Below are positions 44,902 through 53,299 of a DNA stretch of 57,269 nt, in pieces (position 1 is the first letter of the stretch; each line of letters starts with the position of its first letter). The translations under genes were made by a program, and so were the position numbers. Source of the stretch: Extensimonas soli (lineage in GTDB: Bacteria; Pseudomonadota; Gammaproteobacteria; Burkholderiales; Burkholderiaceae_C); NCBI RefSeq assembly GCF_029211265.1, contig NZ_JARGEL010000022.1:1-57269 (forward strand). Direction: 5' to 3'. The notes beneath the pieces are model-generated. The model ran no database searches, was not told the DNA's origin, and saw only the letters and a program-made list of their open reading frames with translations.

Positions 44902-46476
44902 TCACATGCGATAGACGCCGTAGCGCGTGGGAACTTCGGGCACGCAGCCGGCCAGATCGAGCAGCATGCCCATCACGGTGCGCGTCTCCACGGGGTCTAT
45001 GACCATGTCGCACCAGGTGTGGCGCGCGAAGTTGTAGGCGTTGGCAAAGTCTTCGAAGGTCTTGCGCACGGGGGCCTTGTAGGCTTCGCGCTCCTCGTCG
45101 GTCCAGCTCGTGCCGTCGCGCTTGTGCTGGTCGTCTTTGACCATCGCGAGCGTGGTCGCGGCCTGCTCGGGGCCCATGATGGCGGCGCGGCCGTTGGGCC
45201 ACATGAGCATCGCGTTGGGCTTGAACGGGCGCCCGCACATCGCCAGGTAGCCCGCGCCGTAGGAGCCGCCGATGATCAGCGTGTATTTGGGCACGTTGGC
45301 GCTGGTCATCGCAGTGATCATCTTCGCTCCGTGCTTGGCGATGCCGGCCTCCTCGGCCTCGCGCCCGACCATGAAGCCGTTGATGTCGGCCATGAACAGC
45401 AGCGGAATGCCGCGCTGGCAGCACAGCTCGATGAACTGCGTGGCCTTCATCGCGCTTTCGGAAAACAGCACGCCGTTGTTGCACAGGATGCCGATCTCGA
45501 AACCCATGATGCGCGCAAAGCCGGTGATCAGCGTGTCGCCGTAGCCGGGCTTGAACTCGTGCAGCTCGCTGCCGTCGATCAGGCGCAGCACGATCTCGCG
45601 GTTGTCGGTGGGAATGCGCGGGTCGGCGCTGATGATGCCGTGGATCTCGCGCGGATCGTGCAGCGGCGCGCGCAGCGGCGCCACGTCGCGGCGCTGGCGC
45701 GGCAGGTCGCCGAGGTTGGCGACGATGTCGCGCAGCATGGCCATGGCGTGGTTGTCGTTTTCGGCCAGGTTGTCCGCGGTGCCGCTGAGCGTGGTCTGGC
45801 GCTCGGCGTCACCGGCGGCCAGCGCAGGCTCGGGGCCGAAGGCCAGCGCGCCTTGCTTGCGCACCATCACCACCTGGTCGCACAGCGCGGGTGCAAACGC
45901 CAGGACGTCGGCCGCCGGGCCGTGCACGCTCGCGATCTGCGGCACGCCGTCGCGCGACATGCGCAGCTGGCAGTAGTAAATGGAGCCGAACTGCCCGTCG
46001 TCGGGAAACACGCCGGGTTCTTCCTTTTCAGCCGGCGGCGCGGGCTGTGCGAGCGTGATGCAGGGCAGGCGGTGCTGCCAGGCAAAGCGCAGCGCGCGCA
46101 CGTGCTTTTTGCAGGTGATGGCGTTGTAGCTGCCGCCATCGACGCTCGCGTCGTTGGCAATCACCATGCACGGCCGCCCCGCGACCACGCCCACGCCCGT
46201 GACGATGGCCGCGCCGGGCGCCTGCCCAGGGTACAACCCCTCGCCGCCGAGCTGGCACAGCTCCAGAAACGGCGAGCCCGCGTCGAGCAGCGCCGCGACG
46301 CGCTCGCGCGCGAGCAGCTGCTTGGCCTGGCGCAGCTTTTCCTGCGCGGGCAGCGGGCCCGCGGCCAGCGCCGCGGCGCGGCGCGCGTGCAGGTCGGCGA
46401 TGCGCACCTCGTAAGCGGCCTGGTTGGCCTGAAATTCGGGCGAACCCGTCGAGAGCGAGGATTTCATGACGCTCAT
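44902..46476 (-). CDS. Acyl-CoA carboxyltransferase subunit 1 (N-terminal active-site motifs lost)
   Basis: 524 aa of the PccB/MccB family. The C-terminal half looks canonical: NNGVLFSESAMKATQFIELC, GGSYGAGYLAMCGR and AAIMGPEQAA. In the N-terminal half the conserved SGGxFLP is replaced by QPAPPAEK, the oxyanion-hole TAGGAY by AADVLAF, and FLGxPxLV by AFGPEPAL. These losses suggest that this half cannot catalyse alone. GGAG precedes the ATG at 46476. It forms an operon with the alpha subunit and is divergent from a second carboxyltransferase gene. Confidence 0.88.
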   Translation of the reverse strand: MSVMKSSLSTGSPEFQANQAAYEVRIADLHARRAAALAAGPLPAQEKLRQAKQLLARERVAALLDAGSPFLELCQLGGEGLYPGQAPGAAIVTGVGVVAGRPCMVIANDASVDGGSYNAITCKKHVRALRFAWQHRLPCITLAQPAPPAEKEEPGVFPDDGQFGSIYYCQLRMSRDGVPQIASVHGPAADVLAFAPALCDQVVMVRKQGALAFGPEPALAAGDAERQTTLSGTADNLAENDNHAMAMLRDIVANLGDLPRQRRDVAPLRAPLHDPREIHGIISADPRIPTDNREIVLRLIDGSELHEFKPGYGDTLITGFARIMGFEIGILCNNGVLFSESAMKATQFIELCCQRGIPLLFMADINGFMVGREAEEAGIAKHGAKMITAMTSANVPKYTLIIGGSYGAGYLAMCGRPFKPNAMLMWPNGRAAIMGPEQAATTLAMVKDDQHKRDGTSWTDEEREAYKAPVRKTFEDFANAYNFARHTWCDMVIDPVETRTVMGMLLDLAGCVPEVPTRYGVYRM

Positions 46477-46579
46477 GACAAACTCCTCTCGGGCCGGAAG
46501 GCGCCGGCAGCAATAGGCGCGACGTGGGGGGCGCTGCGGTGGTGGTTCATGGCTGAAGGGCGTAGGTGAAAAAACTGCG

Positions 46580-46609
46580 TTGCAAAAAACAACCGAAGGT
46601 ATGTAAGAT
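46580..46609 (+). promoter_or_regulatory. Candidate sigma-70 promoter for carboxyltransferase subunit 2
   Basis: TTGCAA (46580-46585) and TAAGAT (46604-46609) are 18 bp apart, 33 bp upstream of the ATG at 46643. It is a plausible but weak match. Confidence 0.4.
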
Positions 46610-46624
46610 AACAAACATTTGTTA
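46609..46624. promoter_or_regulatory. Palindromic operator candidate between divergent carboxyltransferase genes
   Basis: TAACAAACATTTGTTA has perfect 7-bp arms around CA. It is AT-rich in a very GC-rich setting and overlaps the expected start of transcription after TAAGAT. This is the usual size and form of a TetR-type operator; no regulator gene is adjacent. Confidence 0.5.
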
Positions 46625-46642
46625 GTTCACCAAGCCCAAGCC

Positions 46643-48184
46643 ATGACTTTGACTGCACTGCCCACGATCGCGTCCCAGGTCGCCACCGACGATCCGGCCT
46701 TCCAGCAACGGTGCGCGGCCTACCAGCGCCACCTGGCGCAGCTGCAGGAGCGCAGCGCCGAGGCCTTGCAGGGCGGCAGCGCCAAGGCGCGCAAGCTGCA
46801 CCAGGATCGCGGGCAGATGCTGCCGCGCGAGCGCATCACCGCGCTGACCGACCCCGGCACGCCGTTCATCGAGCTCGCCCAGCTCGCGGGCGCCGACATG
46901 TACGAGGGCGTGCCGCCGGGCGCAACCATCATCACCGGCGTGGGCTGGGTCTGCGGGCGCGCGTGCATGCTGATCATCAACGACGCCACCGTCAAGGGCG
47001 GCACCATGTTTGGCATGACCACCAAAAAGCACACACGCGCGCAGCTGTTTGCCTGGCAGCACCGCCTGCCCTGCATCACCATGGTGCAGTCGGGCGGCGG
47101 CTTTCTGCCCGATCTGGCCAACATCTTCCCCGACGAGGGCCAGGCCGGCTCCATCATGTACAACCAGGTCAAGATGTCGTCCGAGGGCATCGCACAGATC
47201 GCCATCGTGCACGGCCCCTCGACCGCGGGCGGCGCCTACATCCCCGCGCTGTGCGACGAGGTGGTCATCATCCGCAAGCAGGGCGCGATGTTCCTCGGCA
47301 GCCCGCAGCTCGTGTTTGCCGCGACCGGCGAGGTGATAGGCATAGAACCCCTGGGCGGTGCCGAGATGCACAGCCGCCTCTCCGGTGTGACCGACCACAT
47401 CGCCGACGACGACCGCCACGCGCTCGAGATCACGCGCCACATCGTCGCGCACCTGGGCGAGCCGCCGCGCCTGCGCTGGACGCGCGCCGAAGCAGAACCA
47501 CCGCGCCACGACCCGGCCGAGCTCTACGGCCTGGCGCGCACGCACGCCGACGACCCTTACCACGCGCACGAAATCATCGCGCGCCTCGTCGATGGCAGCC
47601 GCTTTCAGGAGTTCAAGCAGCTGCATGGCGAGACGCTGGTCACCGGCTTTGCGCACATCGAGGGTATCGAAGTTGGCGTGCTCGCGGGCAACGGCGCGCT
47701 CACGGCGCAGGCCGGCGCCAAGGGGGCGCACTTCATCGAACTGTGCGGCCAGCGCGACATCCCGCTGCTGTTCCTCGTCGATTCACCGGGCTTTCTGTCG
47801 GGTGACGAGTCTGAACGCCAGGGCGTGGGCAAGCACGGCGCCAAGCTCATGAACGCCGTGGCCAATGCCGACGTGCCCAAGTTCACGCTGATCACCGGCC
47901 ACGCCTGGGGCGCGGCCTACTACGCGCTGTGCGGGCGCGCGCTCAAGCCCAACGCACTGCTGATGTGGCCCAATGCACGCGCCGCACTACGCGCTCCCAT
48001 AGGCGCTCCCACGGGCGCGGCTGGCGGCGCGGCCGAATATGCTGGTGCCATGGACTGGGCACGCCAGCTGTGGTGCGACATGGTCATAGACCCCGTGCAG
48101 ACGCGCCCCGTGCTCGCCGAGCTGCTCGCCATGGCCGGGCGCACCCCCGCCAAGGACACGCAGTACGCAGTGTTTCGCATGTGA
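46643..48184 (+). CDS. Acyl-CoA carboxyltransferase subunit 2 (C-terminal motifs divergent)
   Basis: 513 aa of the PccB/MccB family. The N-terminal half is canonical: MVQSGGGFLPDLANIFPDEG, GPSTAGGAYIPALCDE, MFLGSPQLVFAATGEV and LSGVTDHIADDD. The C-terminal half keeps HFIELCGQRDIPLLF and GAAYYALCGR. It has lost the MGxEQAA loop, which reads RAPIGAPTGAAGGAA, and NGxLFSES is changed to NGALTAQA. It is thus the mirror case of subunit 1 across the shared 166-bp control region. Together with the alpha subunit they could form one hetero-oligomeric carboxylase. The start at 46643 fits the family length. Confidence 0.88.
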   Translation: MTLTALPTIASQVATDDPAFQQRCAAYQRHLAQLQERSAEALQGGSAKARKLHQDRGQMLPRERITALTDPGTPFIELAQLAGADMYEGVPPGATIITGVGWVCGRACMLIINDATVKGGTMFGMTTKKHTRAQLFAWQHRLPCITMVQSGGGFLPDLANIFPDEGQAGSIMYNQVKMSSEGIAQIAIVHGPSTAGGAYIPALCDEVVIIRKQGAMFLGSPQLVFAATGEVIGIEPLGGAEMHSRLSGVTDHIADDDRHALEITRHIVAHLGEPPRLRWTRAEAEPPRHDPAELYGLARTHADDPYHAHEIIARLVDGSRFQEFKQLHGETLVTGFAHIEGIEVGVLAGNGALTAQAGAKGAHFIELCGQRDIPLLFLVDSPGFLSGDESERQGVGKHGAKLMNAVANADVPKFTLITGHAWGAAYYALCGRALKPNALLMWPNARAALRAPIGAPTGAAGGAAEYAGAMDWARQLWCDMVIDPVQTRPVLAELLAMAGRTPAKDTQYAVFRM

Positions 48185-48194
48185 ACGGCTGAAG

Positions 48195-48234
48195 CCTGCC
48201 GCGGGGGCAGGTGCGCGAGCGCGTTTGCGCGCAC
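48195..48234. other. Two adjacent hairpins between carboxyltransferase 2 and the transporter gene
   Basis: CCTGCC/GGCAGG (48195-48200, 48206-48211) and GTGCGCG/CGCGCAC (48211-48217, 48228-48234) form two stems that touch at one base. There is no T-run. They could stabilise or terminate the upstream mRNA, or belong to the leader of the transporter gene. A yybP-ykoY manganese riboswitch was considered because of the transporter, but its consensus is not visible. Confidence 0.4.
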
Positions 48235-48299
48235 GACGCACGGAACCTTTACGATCCGCGCCTTTCACGCAAAGACAAAGATCGTCAAAGGCTCCCACC

Positions 48300-48884
48300 A
48301 TGTTCCTCGAGTCCCTGCTGGTTTCGACCGGCGTCGTCGCGCTTGCCGAAATCGGCGACAAGACGCAGCTGCTCGCCTTCCTGCTTGCAGCCCGGTTCAA
48401 AAAGCCGGCCCCCATCATCCTCGGCATCCTGCTGGCCACCATCGTCAACCATGGCCTGGCGGGTGCGCTCGGCGCGTGGATCACCGCCCATGTTCGCCCC
48501 GAAGTTCTGCGCTGGGTGCTCGGGCTGTCCTTCGTCGGCATGGCCGTGTGGACGCTGATCCCCGACGAGATGGAAGAAGACGGCGCCCACGTGGCCCAGC
48601 GCCTGGGCGTGTTCGGCGCCACGCTGGTCACCTTCTTCCTGGCCGAAATGGGGGACAAAACGCAGATCGCCACCGTGGCCATGGCGGCGCACTACGGCAC
48701 ACCACTGCTGGTCGTGGCCGGCACCACCCTCGGCATGCTGATCGCCGACGTACCCGCCGTGTTCGTGGGCGACAAGCTCGCGGCCAAAATCCCGATGAAG
48801 CTCGTGCGCGCGCTCGCCGCCGCGGTTTTTGCCGTGCTGGGCATGGCCACCCTGCTCGGCGCCGGGGCGAAAATTGGCTTCTGA
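48300..48884 (+). CDS. GDT1/UPF0016 family cation transporter
   Basis: 194 aa, six predicted helices in two related halves. Each half carries the family ExGDKT motif: LAEIGDKTQLLAFLLAARF near the N-terminus and LAEMGDKTQIATVAMAAH near residue 115. Bacterial members (MneA-type) export manganese; eukaryotic ones move Mn/Ca/H. Manganese export is therefore the best guess. The ATG at 48300 starts directly at the first helix. A 158-bp element begins 4 bp after the stop codon. Confidence 0.92.
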   Translation: MFLESLLVSTGVVALAEIGDKTQLLAFLLAARFKKPAPIILGILLATIVNHGLAGALGAWITAHVRPEVLRWVLGLSFVGMAVWTLIPDEMEEDGAHVAQRLGVFGATLVTFFLAEMGDKTQIATVAMAAHYGTPLLVVAGTTLGMLIADVPAVFVGDKLAAKIPMKLVRALAAAVFAVLGMATLLGAGAKIGF

Positions 48885-48888
48885 GCCC

Positions 48889-49054
48889 CTAGTGCAGTGT
48901 TCGACACTATCTGCGACATCAAACCGCGTCTTTTCGGCCCGGGCCGCGTTGCAAATCCTCGCGATACCACCCGGTATCGCTGCGGTTTGCGCCTTGCCCA
49001 GACCAAAAATCCATCGGCTTTATTTGTCGCATCAAGCATCAAACACTACACTAG
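48889..49054. mobile_element. MITE-like element, 158-bp type A, copy 3
   Basis: The element spans 48893-49050, between CTAG at 48889-48892 and 49051-49054. Ends, boxes and stem match copy 2, with a handful of substitutions. The right CTAG is shared with the neighbouring 161-bp element. Confidence 0.85.
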
Positions 49055-49219
49055 CAGCCTGTCGGACTTTGGAATCGTCGGCTGCGAATGCGCCGCAGCG
49101 GCCCATTTTTTACCGTCTTCTTGCCCCATGGTCCCGCCATGGGGCGGCGAATCCGGCAAAAACTGGCCTCGCTGGGGCGCATTCTCGCAATCGACGCCCA
49201 AAGTCCGACAGGCTGCTAG
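49051..49219. mobile_element. MITE-like element, 161-bp type B, full copy
   Basis: The element spans 49055-49215 with perfect ends CAGCCTGTCGGACTTTGG and inverted copy, between CTAG tetramers. Its stem reads GCCCCATG/CATGGGGC, while the copy at 26924 reads GCCCCATA/TATGGGGC, a compensatory pair change. It ends 25 bp before the glcD start codon. Both strands are stop-free in one frame. Confidence 0.88.
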
Positions 49220-49244
49220 TCTGACCACTCCGCCCGGCCACGCC

Positions 49245-50750
49245 ATGCACTCCCCCTCCACCCCGCCCCCCTCCATCCTGTCCGCCGAGCGCCAGCAGCG
49301 CCAGGTCGAAGTCGTGCACGCCCTGCAGCGCGTGCTGCCCGCGCACATGCTGCTGTGGCACAGCGAAGACACCACGCCCTACGAGTGCGACGGCCTCACG
49401 GCCTATCGCCAGCGCCCGCTGGTGGTGTGCCTGCCCGAAACCGAAGCGCAGGTGCAGGCCGTGCTGCAGACCTGCCACGCGCTGCAGGTGCCCGTGGTGG
49501 CGCGCGGCGCGGGCACAGGGCTTTCGGGCGGGGCGCTGCCGCATGCCATGGGCGTAACGCTCTCGCTCGCGCGCTTCCACCGCATCCTGCACATCGACCC
49601 GCTTGCGCGCACCGCGCGCGTGCAGTGCGGCGTGCGCAACCTCGCCATCAGCGAAGCCGCCGCGCCGCACGGCCTGTATTACGCGCCCGACCCAAGCAGC
49701 CAGATCGCCTGCACCATAGGCGGCAACGTGGCCGAGAACTCGGGCGGCGTGCACTGCCTCAAATACGGCCTCACGGTGCACAACGTGCTGCGCGTGCGCG
49801 GCTTCACGGTGGAGGGCGAGCCCGTCGAGTTCGGCAGCGAGGCGCTCGATGCGTCCGGCTACGACCTGCTCGCCGCGGTGATAGGCAGCGAAGGCATGCT
49901 TGCCGTGACCACCGAAGTCACGGTGCGCCTGATCCCCAAGCCGCAGCTTGCGCGCTGCATCATGGCGAGCTTCGACGACGTGCGGCGCGCCGGCGAGGCC
50001 GTGGCCGAAGTCATTGCCGCCGGCATCATCCCGGCCGGGCTGGAGATGATGGACAAGCCCATGACCGCCGCCGTCGAAGACTTCGTGCACGCGGGCTACG
50101 ACCTCGACGCCGCCGCCATCCTGCTGTGCGAAAGCGACGGCACGCCCGCCGAAGTGCAAGAAGAAATCGAGCGCATGACGCAGGTGCTGCTTGCCGCAGG
50201 CGCTACGAAAATCGCAGTCAGCCAGTCCGAAGAGGAGCGCCTGCGCTTTTGGAGCGGACGCAAGAATGCCTTCCCTGCGAGTGGCCGCATCAGCCCTGAC
50301 TACATGTGCATGGACTCGACCATCCCGCGCAAACGCCTGGCCGACATGCTGCAGGCCATCGCCGCGATGGAGCGCAAATACCAGCTGCGCTGCGTGAACG
50401 TGTTCCACGCCGGCGACGGCAACCTGCACCCGCTGATCCTGTTCGACGCCAACGACCCCGACCAGCTGCAGCGCTGCGAGCTATTCGGCGCCGACATCCT
50501 CGAAACCAGCGTCGCCATGGGTGGCACCGTGACGGGCGAGCACGGCGTGGGCGTGGAAAAGCTCAACTCCATGTGCGTGCAGTTTTCCGCCGAGGAAAAC
50601 GCGCAGATGCGCGCCCTCAAGGCCGCCTTCGACCCCGCAGGGCTGCTCAACCCCGGCAAGGTCATCCCCACGCTGCACCGCTGCGCCGAGTACGGCAAGA
50701 TGCCGGTGCGCGGCGGGCAGCTTGCGTACCCGGAGCTGGAGCGGTTTTGA
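49245..50750 (+). CDS. glcD: FAD-linked oxidase, glycolate oxidase subunit GlcD-like
   Basis: 501 aa of the vanillyl-alcohol-oxidase/PCMH FAD family. The FAD-binding segments are ARGAGTGLSGGALP, CTIGGNVAENSGGVHCLKYG and VIGSEGMLAVTTEV. The C-terminal cap has NVFHAGDGNLHPLI and GEHGVGVEK, typical of GlcD and D-lactate dehydrogenases. glcE and glcF are expected next but are not here: the next gene is convergent. The start at 49245 follows two tandem palindromic elements, so the native promoter is probably displaced or provided by them. An upstream in-frame extension through both elements is open but unlikely to be translated. Confidence 0.88.
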   Translation: MHSPSTPPPSILSAERQQRQVEVVHALQRVLPAHMLLWHSEDTTPYECDGLTAYRQRPLVVCLPETEAQVQAVLQTCHALQVPVVARGAGTGLSGGALPHAMGVTLSLARFHRILHIDPLARTARVQCGVRNLAISEAAAPHGLYYAPDPSSQIACTIGGNVAENSGGVHCLKYGLTVHNVLRVRGFTVEGEPVEFGSEALDASGYDLLAAVIGSEGMLAVTTEVTVRLIPKPQLARCIMASFDDVRRAGEAVAEVIAAGIIPAGLEMMDKPMTAAVEDFVHAGYDLDAAAILLCESDGTPAEVQEEIERMTQVLLAAGATKIAVSQSEEERLRFWSGRKNAFPASGRISPDYMCMDSTIPRKRLADMLQAIAAMERKYQLRCVNVFHAGDGNLHPLILFDANDPDQLQRCELFGADILETSVAMGGTVTGEHGVGVEKLNSMCVQFSAEENAQMRALKAAFDPAGLLNPGKVIPTLHRCAEYGKMPVRGGQLAYPELERF

Positions 50751-50782
50751 GGCGGGGGCGACGTGCGGGGGAGGGAATGGAA

Positions 50783-50806
50783 AAATTGGAATCCGAACCC
50801 AATTTT
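50783..50806. repeat. REP-like motif, copy 1
   Basis: AAATTGGAATCCGAACCCAATTTT, read on the minus strand, resembles AATTGGGGTCAGATTCCAATT. The same motif recurs near 53233, 55938, 56301 and 56928. Confidence 0.55.
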
Positions 50807-50873
50807 CCCAAAAAAGCGCCTCGTTGCCGAAACGCTCTTTGAGTTATCGCACGGATTCGGATTTTCCCCTCAT

Positions 50874-52556
50874 TCAGAAGGATTCCCACTCGCTTTCGGA
50901 GTCGCCCTTGCGGGCCGCCGCGGGTGCTGGCGAAGTTGCCACAATCTGCTTCGGCGCAGCAGCCGCTCGCGGGGCCGGCATCTTGCGCTGGGGTGCTGGC
51001 TTTGCTGCCGCTGGGGCGGGCCGCGGAGCCGCAACCGACACCGGCCGCATACCGGATTCGCTGCCACTGAGCTTGAACACCGCCACCGTCTGCACCAGCT
51101 CCTGTGCCTGGCCTCTGAGGCTGTCGGCCGCAGCGGCCATTTCCTCGACCAGCGACGCGTTCTGTTGCGTCACCTGATCCATATTGGTCACGGCCTCGCC
51201 CACTTGAGACACCCCGGCGCTCTGCTCGGCACTGGCCGCGCTGATTTCGCCCATGATGTCGGTCACCCGGCGGATGGCGCTGACCACTTCTTCCATGGTC
51301 TGCCCAGCCTGATCCACCAGCTGTGAGCCGGCTTCGACCCGTTCGACGCTGGTGGTGATCATGGCCTTGATCTCCTTGGCGGCGGCCGCACTGCGTCCGG
51401 CCAGGTTCCTCACCTCGGAGGCCACCACGGCAAAGCCGCGGCCCTGTTCGCCGGCACGGGCCGCTTCGACCGCAGCGTTCAGCGCCAGGATGTTGGTCTG
51501 GAAGGCAATGCCTTCGATGACGCTGTTGATGTCGGCGATCTTCTGGCTGCTGTCGCTGATCTCTTTCATGGTGCCAACAACCTGGGCCACGACTTCGCCC
51601 CCTTTGACGGCCACTTGCGAGGCGCTTTGTGCCAGCTGGTTGGCCTGTTTGGCGTTGTCGGCGTTCTGGCGCACGGTGGAGCTGAGCTCTTCCATGGAGG
51701 CAGCGGTTTCTTCCAGCGAGCTGGCCTGGCTCTCGGTGCGGGCCGACAGGTCGGCGTTGCCCGAGGCAATCTCGATGCTGGCGTTGGCCACGCTTTCGGA
51801 GCCTTGGCGCACACTGGCCACGGTCTTGACCAGGCTGGCCTGCATCTCCTCAAGGCTGGTCATCAAGCGGCCTATCTCATCACCCGAGCGCACCACGATG
51901 TGCCCCGACAGATCGCCATGGGCAATGCGGCCCGCCACACCCACCGCATCCTCCAGCGGCCCGAGAATCGCCTGGCGCAGTCCCCAGAAGGTGGCCAACA
52001 GCACCAAGCCCCCCAGAGCGTTGAGGATGGACACAACCGTCTGGATGAAACTTGCCGCCTCAGCGACTAGCTTGGGGAAAAGCTCGGAGTTGCGCTTCAC
52101 GGCTGTCATATCGGGACGCAAGCGCTCGACCAGCGCCGGACTCACGGAGAGGCCGGGCTCGGCCTCGATGATCTTTCGCATGTGCTCCAGATCGTCGATA
52201 TCTTTGGTTGGCAAGTCGATGACATCACCGAAACCGATCAGGCGGAACAGCCCCTGCTCAATCTTGAGCAACTCGACATCAACCTGCGCGGCAAGCCATT
52301 GCCCACGCTCAATGGACTTGAGCAGGAAGTCTTTTTCGAGCGCGGAAGCCGAGCCACCGGAGGCAACCCCTTGCATTGCGTTGGCCATCTGCATGACCAC
52401 CTCCAGGTGGTCCCGCTCAAGGCGGTGAAACTTCGCGGCCTTGCCAAGGTAGCGTCCGCCCAGCATCACCAGCAGAACCACCGCGATCACGGTCAGAAAA
52501 CCAAAGAAAAACCTTTGGCGCAGGGTCAAACGGATCGAAGTCTTCAAGTTGTTCAT
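50874..52556 (-). CDS. Methyl-accepting chemotaxis protein with C-terminal tether
   Basis: 560 aa. TM1 lies near residues 17-35 and TM2 near 188-206, with a helical periplasmic sensor domain between. A HAMP domain follows ([18 protein letters not shown]), then the signalling tip ([20 protein letters not shown]). After a Pro/Ala-rich linker the protein ends EWESF, which fits the xWxxF pentapeptide that tethers CheR/CheB. The ligand is unknown. It is 45 bp downstream of a cheW-like gene on the same strand. Confidence 0.92.
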   Translation of the reverse strand: MNNLKTSIRLTLRQRFFFGFLTVIAVVLLVMLGGRYLGKAAKFHRLERDHLEVVMQMANAMQGVASGGSASALEKDFLLKSIERGQWLAAQVDVELLKIEQGLFRLIGFGDVIDLPTKDIDDLEHMRKIIEAEPGLSVSPALVERLRPDMTAVKRNSELFPKLVAEAASFIQTVVSILNALGGLVLLATFWGLRQAILGPLEDAVGVAGRIAHGDLSGHIVVRSGDEIGRLMTSLEEMQASLVKTVASVRQGSESVANASIEIASGNADLSARTESQASSLEETAASMEELSSTVRQNADNAKQANQLAQSASQVAVKGGEVVAQVVGTMKEISDSSQKIADINSVIEGIAFQTNILALNAAVEAARAGEQGRGFAVVASEVRNLAGRSAAAAKEIKAMITTSVERVEAGSQLVDQAGQTMEEVVSAIRRVTDIMGEISAASAEQSAGVSQVGEAVTNMDQVTQQNASLVEEMAAAADSLRGQAQELVQTVAVFKLSGSESGMRPVSVAAPRPAPAAAKPAPQRKMPAPRAAAAPKQIVATSPAPAAARKGDSESEWESF

Positions 52557-52601
52557 GGCGTTTTATTTTGAAAGGTGGATTTGATTTGTTTTTCGAAAGG
52601 G

Positions 52602-53095
52602 TCAGGCGGCGCTGCCGAGCAACCCCATCTCGGCGCTGGAGAGCAGCTTGGCAATGTCCATCAGGATCAGCATGCGGTGCTGCCCGCCCTGCTCAATGGT
52701 GGCGATGCCCGTGATGTAGGCAGCGTCCACGCTGCTCTGGAAATCGGGGGCGGGTTTGATCCGCTCGCCCTTCAAGGCAATCACGTCCGACACCGCATCG
52801 ACCACGACGCCAATGACCTGCTGGCCGATGTTGAGCACGATGGAGACGGTCAGGTCGTTGTAGGGTGCCTCGGGCTGGTTGAGCTTGAGGCGCAGGTCAA
52901 TGATGGGAACGATCACCCCGCGCAGATTGAGCACACCGAGGATGAAGTCCGGCGCGTTGGCGATGCGGGTCGGCTCCGAGTAGCCGCGAATCTCCTGCAC
53001 CATGAGGATGGGGCTGCCATATTCCTCGGCACCCAAGCGGAAAGGAGGCATTCGCCGCTGGTGGCGTGGCTGCCGGTTTGCATATGCTGGCTCAT
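52602..53095 (-). pseudogene. cheW: cheW-like adaptor, apparent 1-nt frameshift near the start
   Basis: The frame from 53050 to 52602 encodes a full CheW core: [37 protein letters not shown] and a normal C-terminus. The best start is ATG at 53095 ([15 protein letters not shown]), with AAGGAG 6 nt upstream, but this is in another frame and joins the CheW frame only after a one-base shift near 53050-53058. A GTG at 53102 or an internal ATG (MPPFRLG) is in frame but poorly placed. [11 protein letters not shown] also departs from the usual EEYGxDILKVQ. It may be a young pseudogene, a sequencing error, or a gene rescued by internal initiation. Confidence 0.65.
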
Positions 53096-53232
53096 TGGGC
53101 ACTCCTTCACGTGGGCCAAAGCAACCGTATTACCCGCACTGTCATAGCGCTCATTAGGCCAGCTACCAACACATTGGCGCCAAGCAACATGCGGATCATG
53201 ATGTTGCAAATGGTATCACTAGCACACTTCGG

Positions 53233-53259
53233 GAAATTGTGAGGTCTGATTCCAATTTC
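53233..53259. repeat. REP-like motif, copy 2
   Basis: GAAATTGTGAGGTCTGATTCCAATTTC matches the AATTGGGGTCAGATTCCAATT motif with few changes. It lies between cheW and the DUF445 gene; the 204-bp gap has no other feature that I can support. Confidence 0.55.
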
Positions 53260-53299
53260 TCCCCATCCGCTCCAGCTGCACATCCACGCAACCGCCCGC

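Noticed and set aside
48195-48299. Manganese (yybP-ykoY) riboswitch before the GDT1-family transporter
   Set aside because: Hairpins are present, but the conserved internal loops of that riboswitch class were not found.
48897-50750. 617-codon version of GlcD reading through both elements
   Set aside because: The open frame is due to stop-free elements. The family N-terminus starts at 49245, and there is no ribosome-binding site at the far start.
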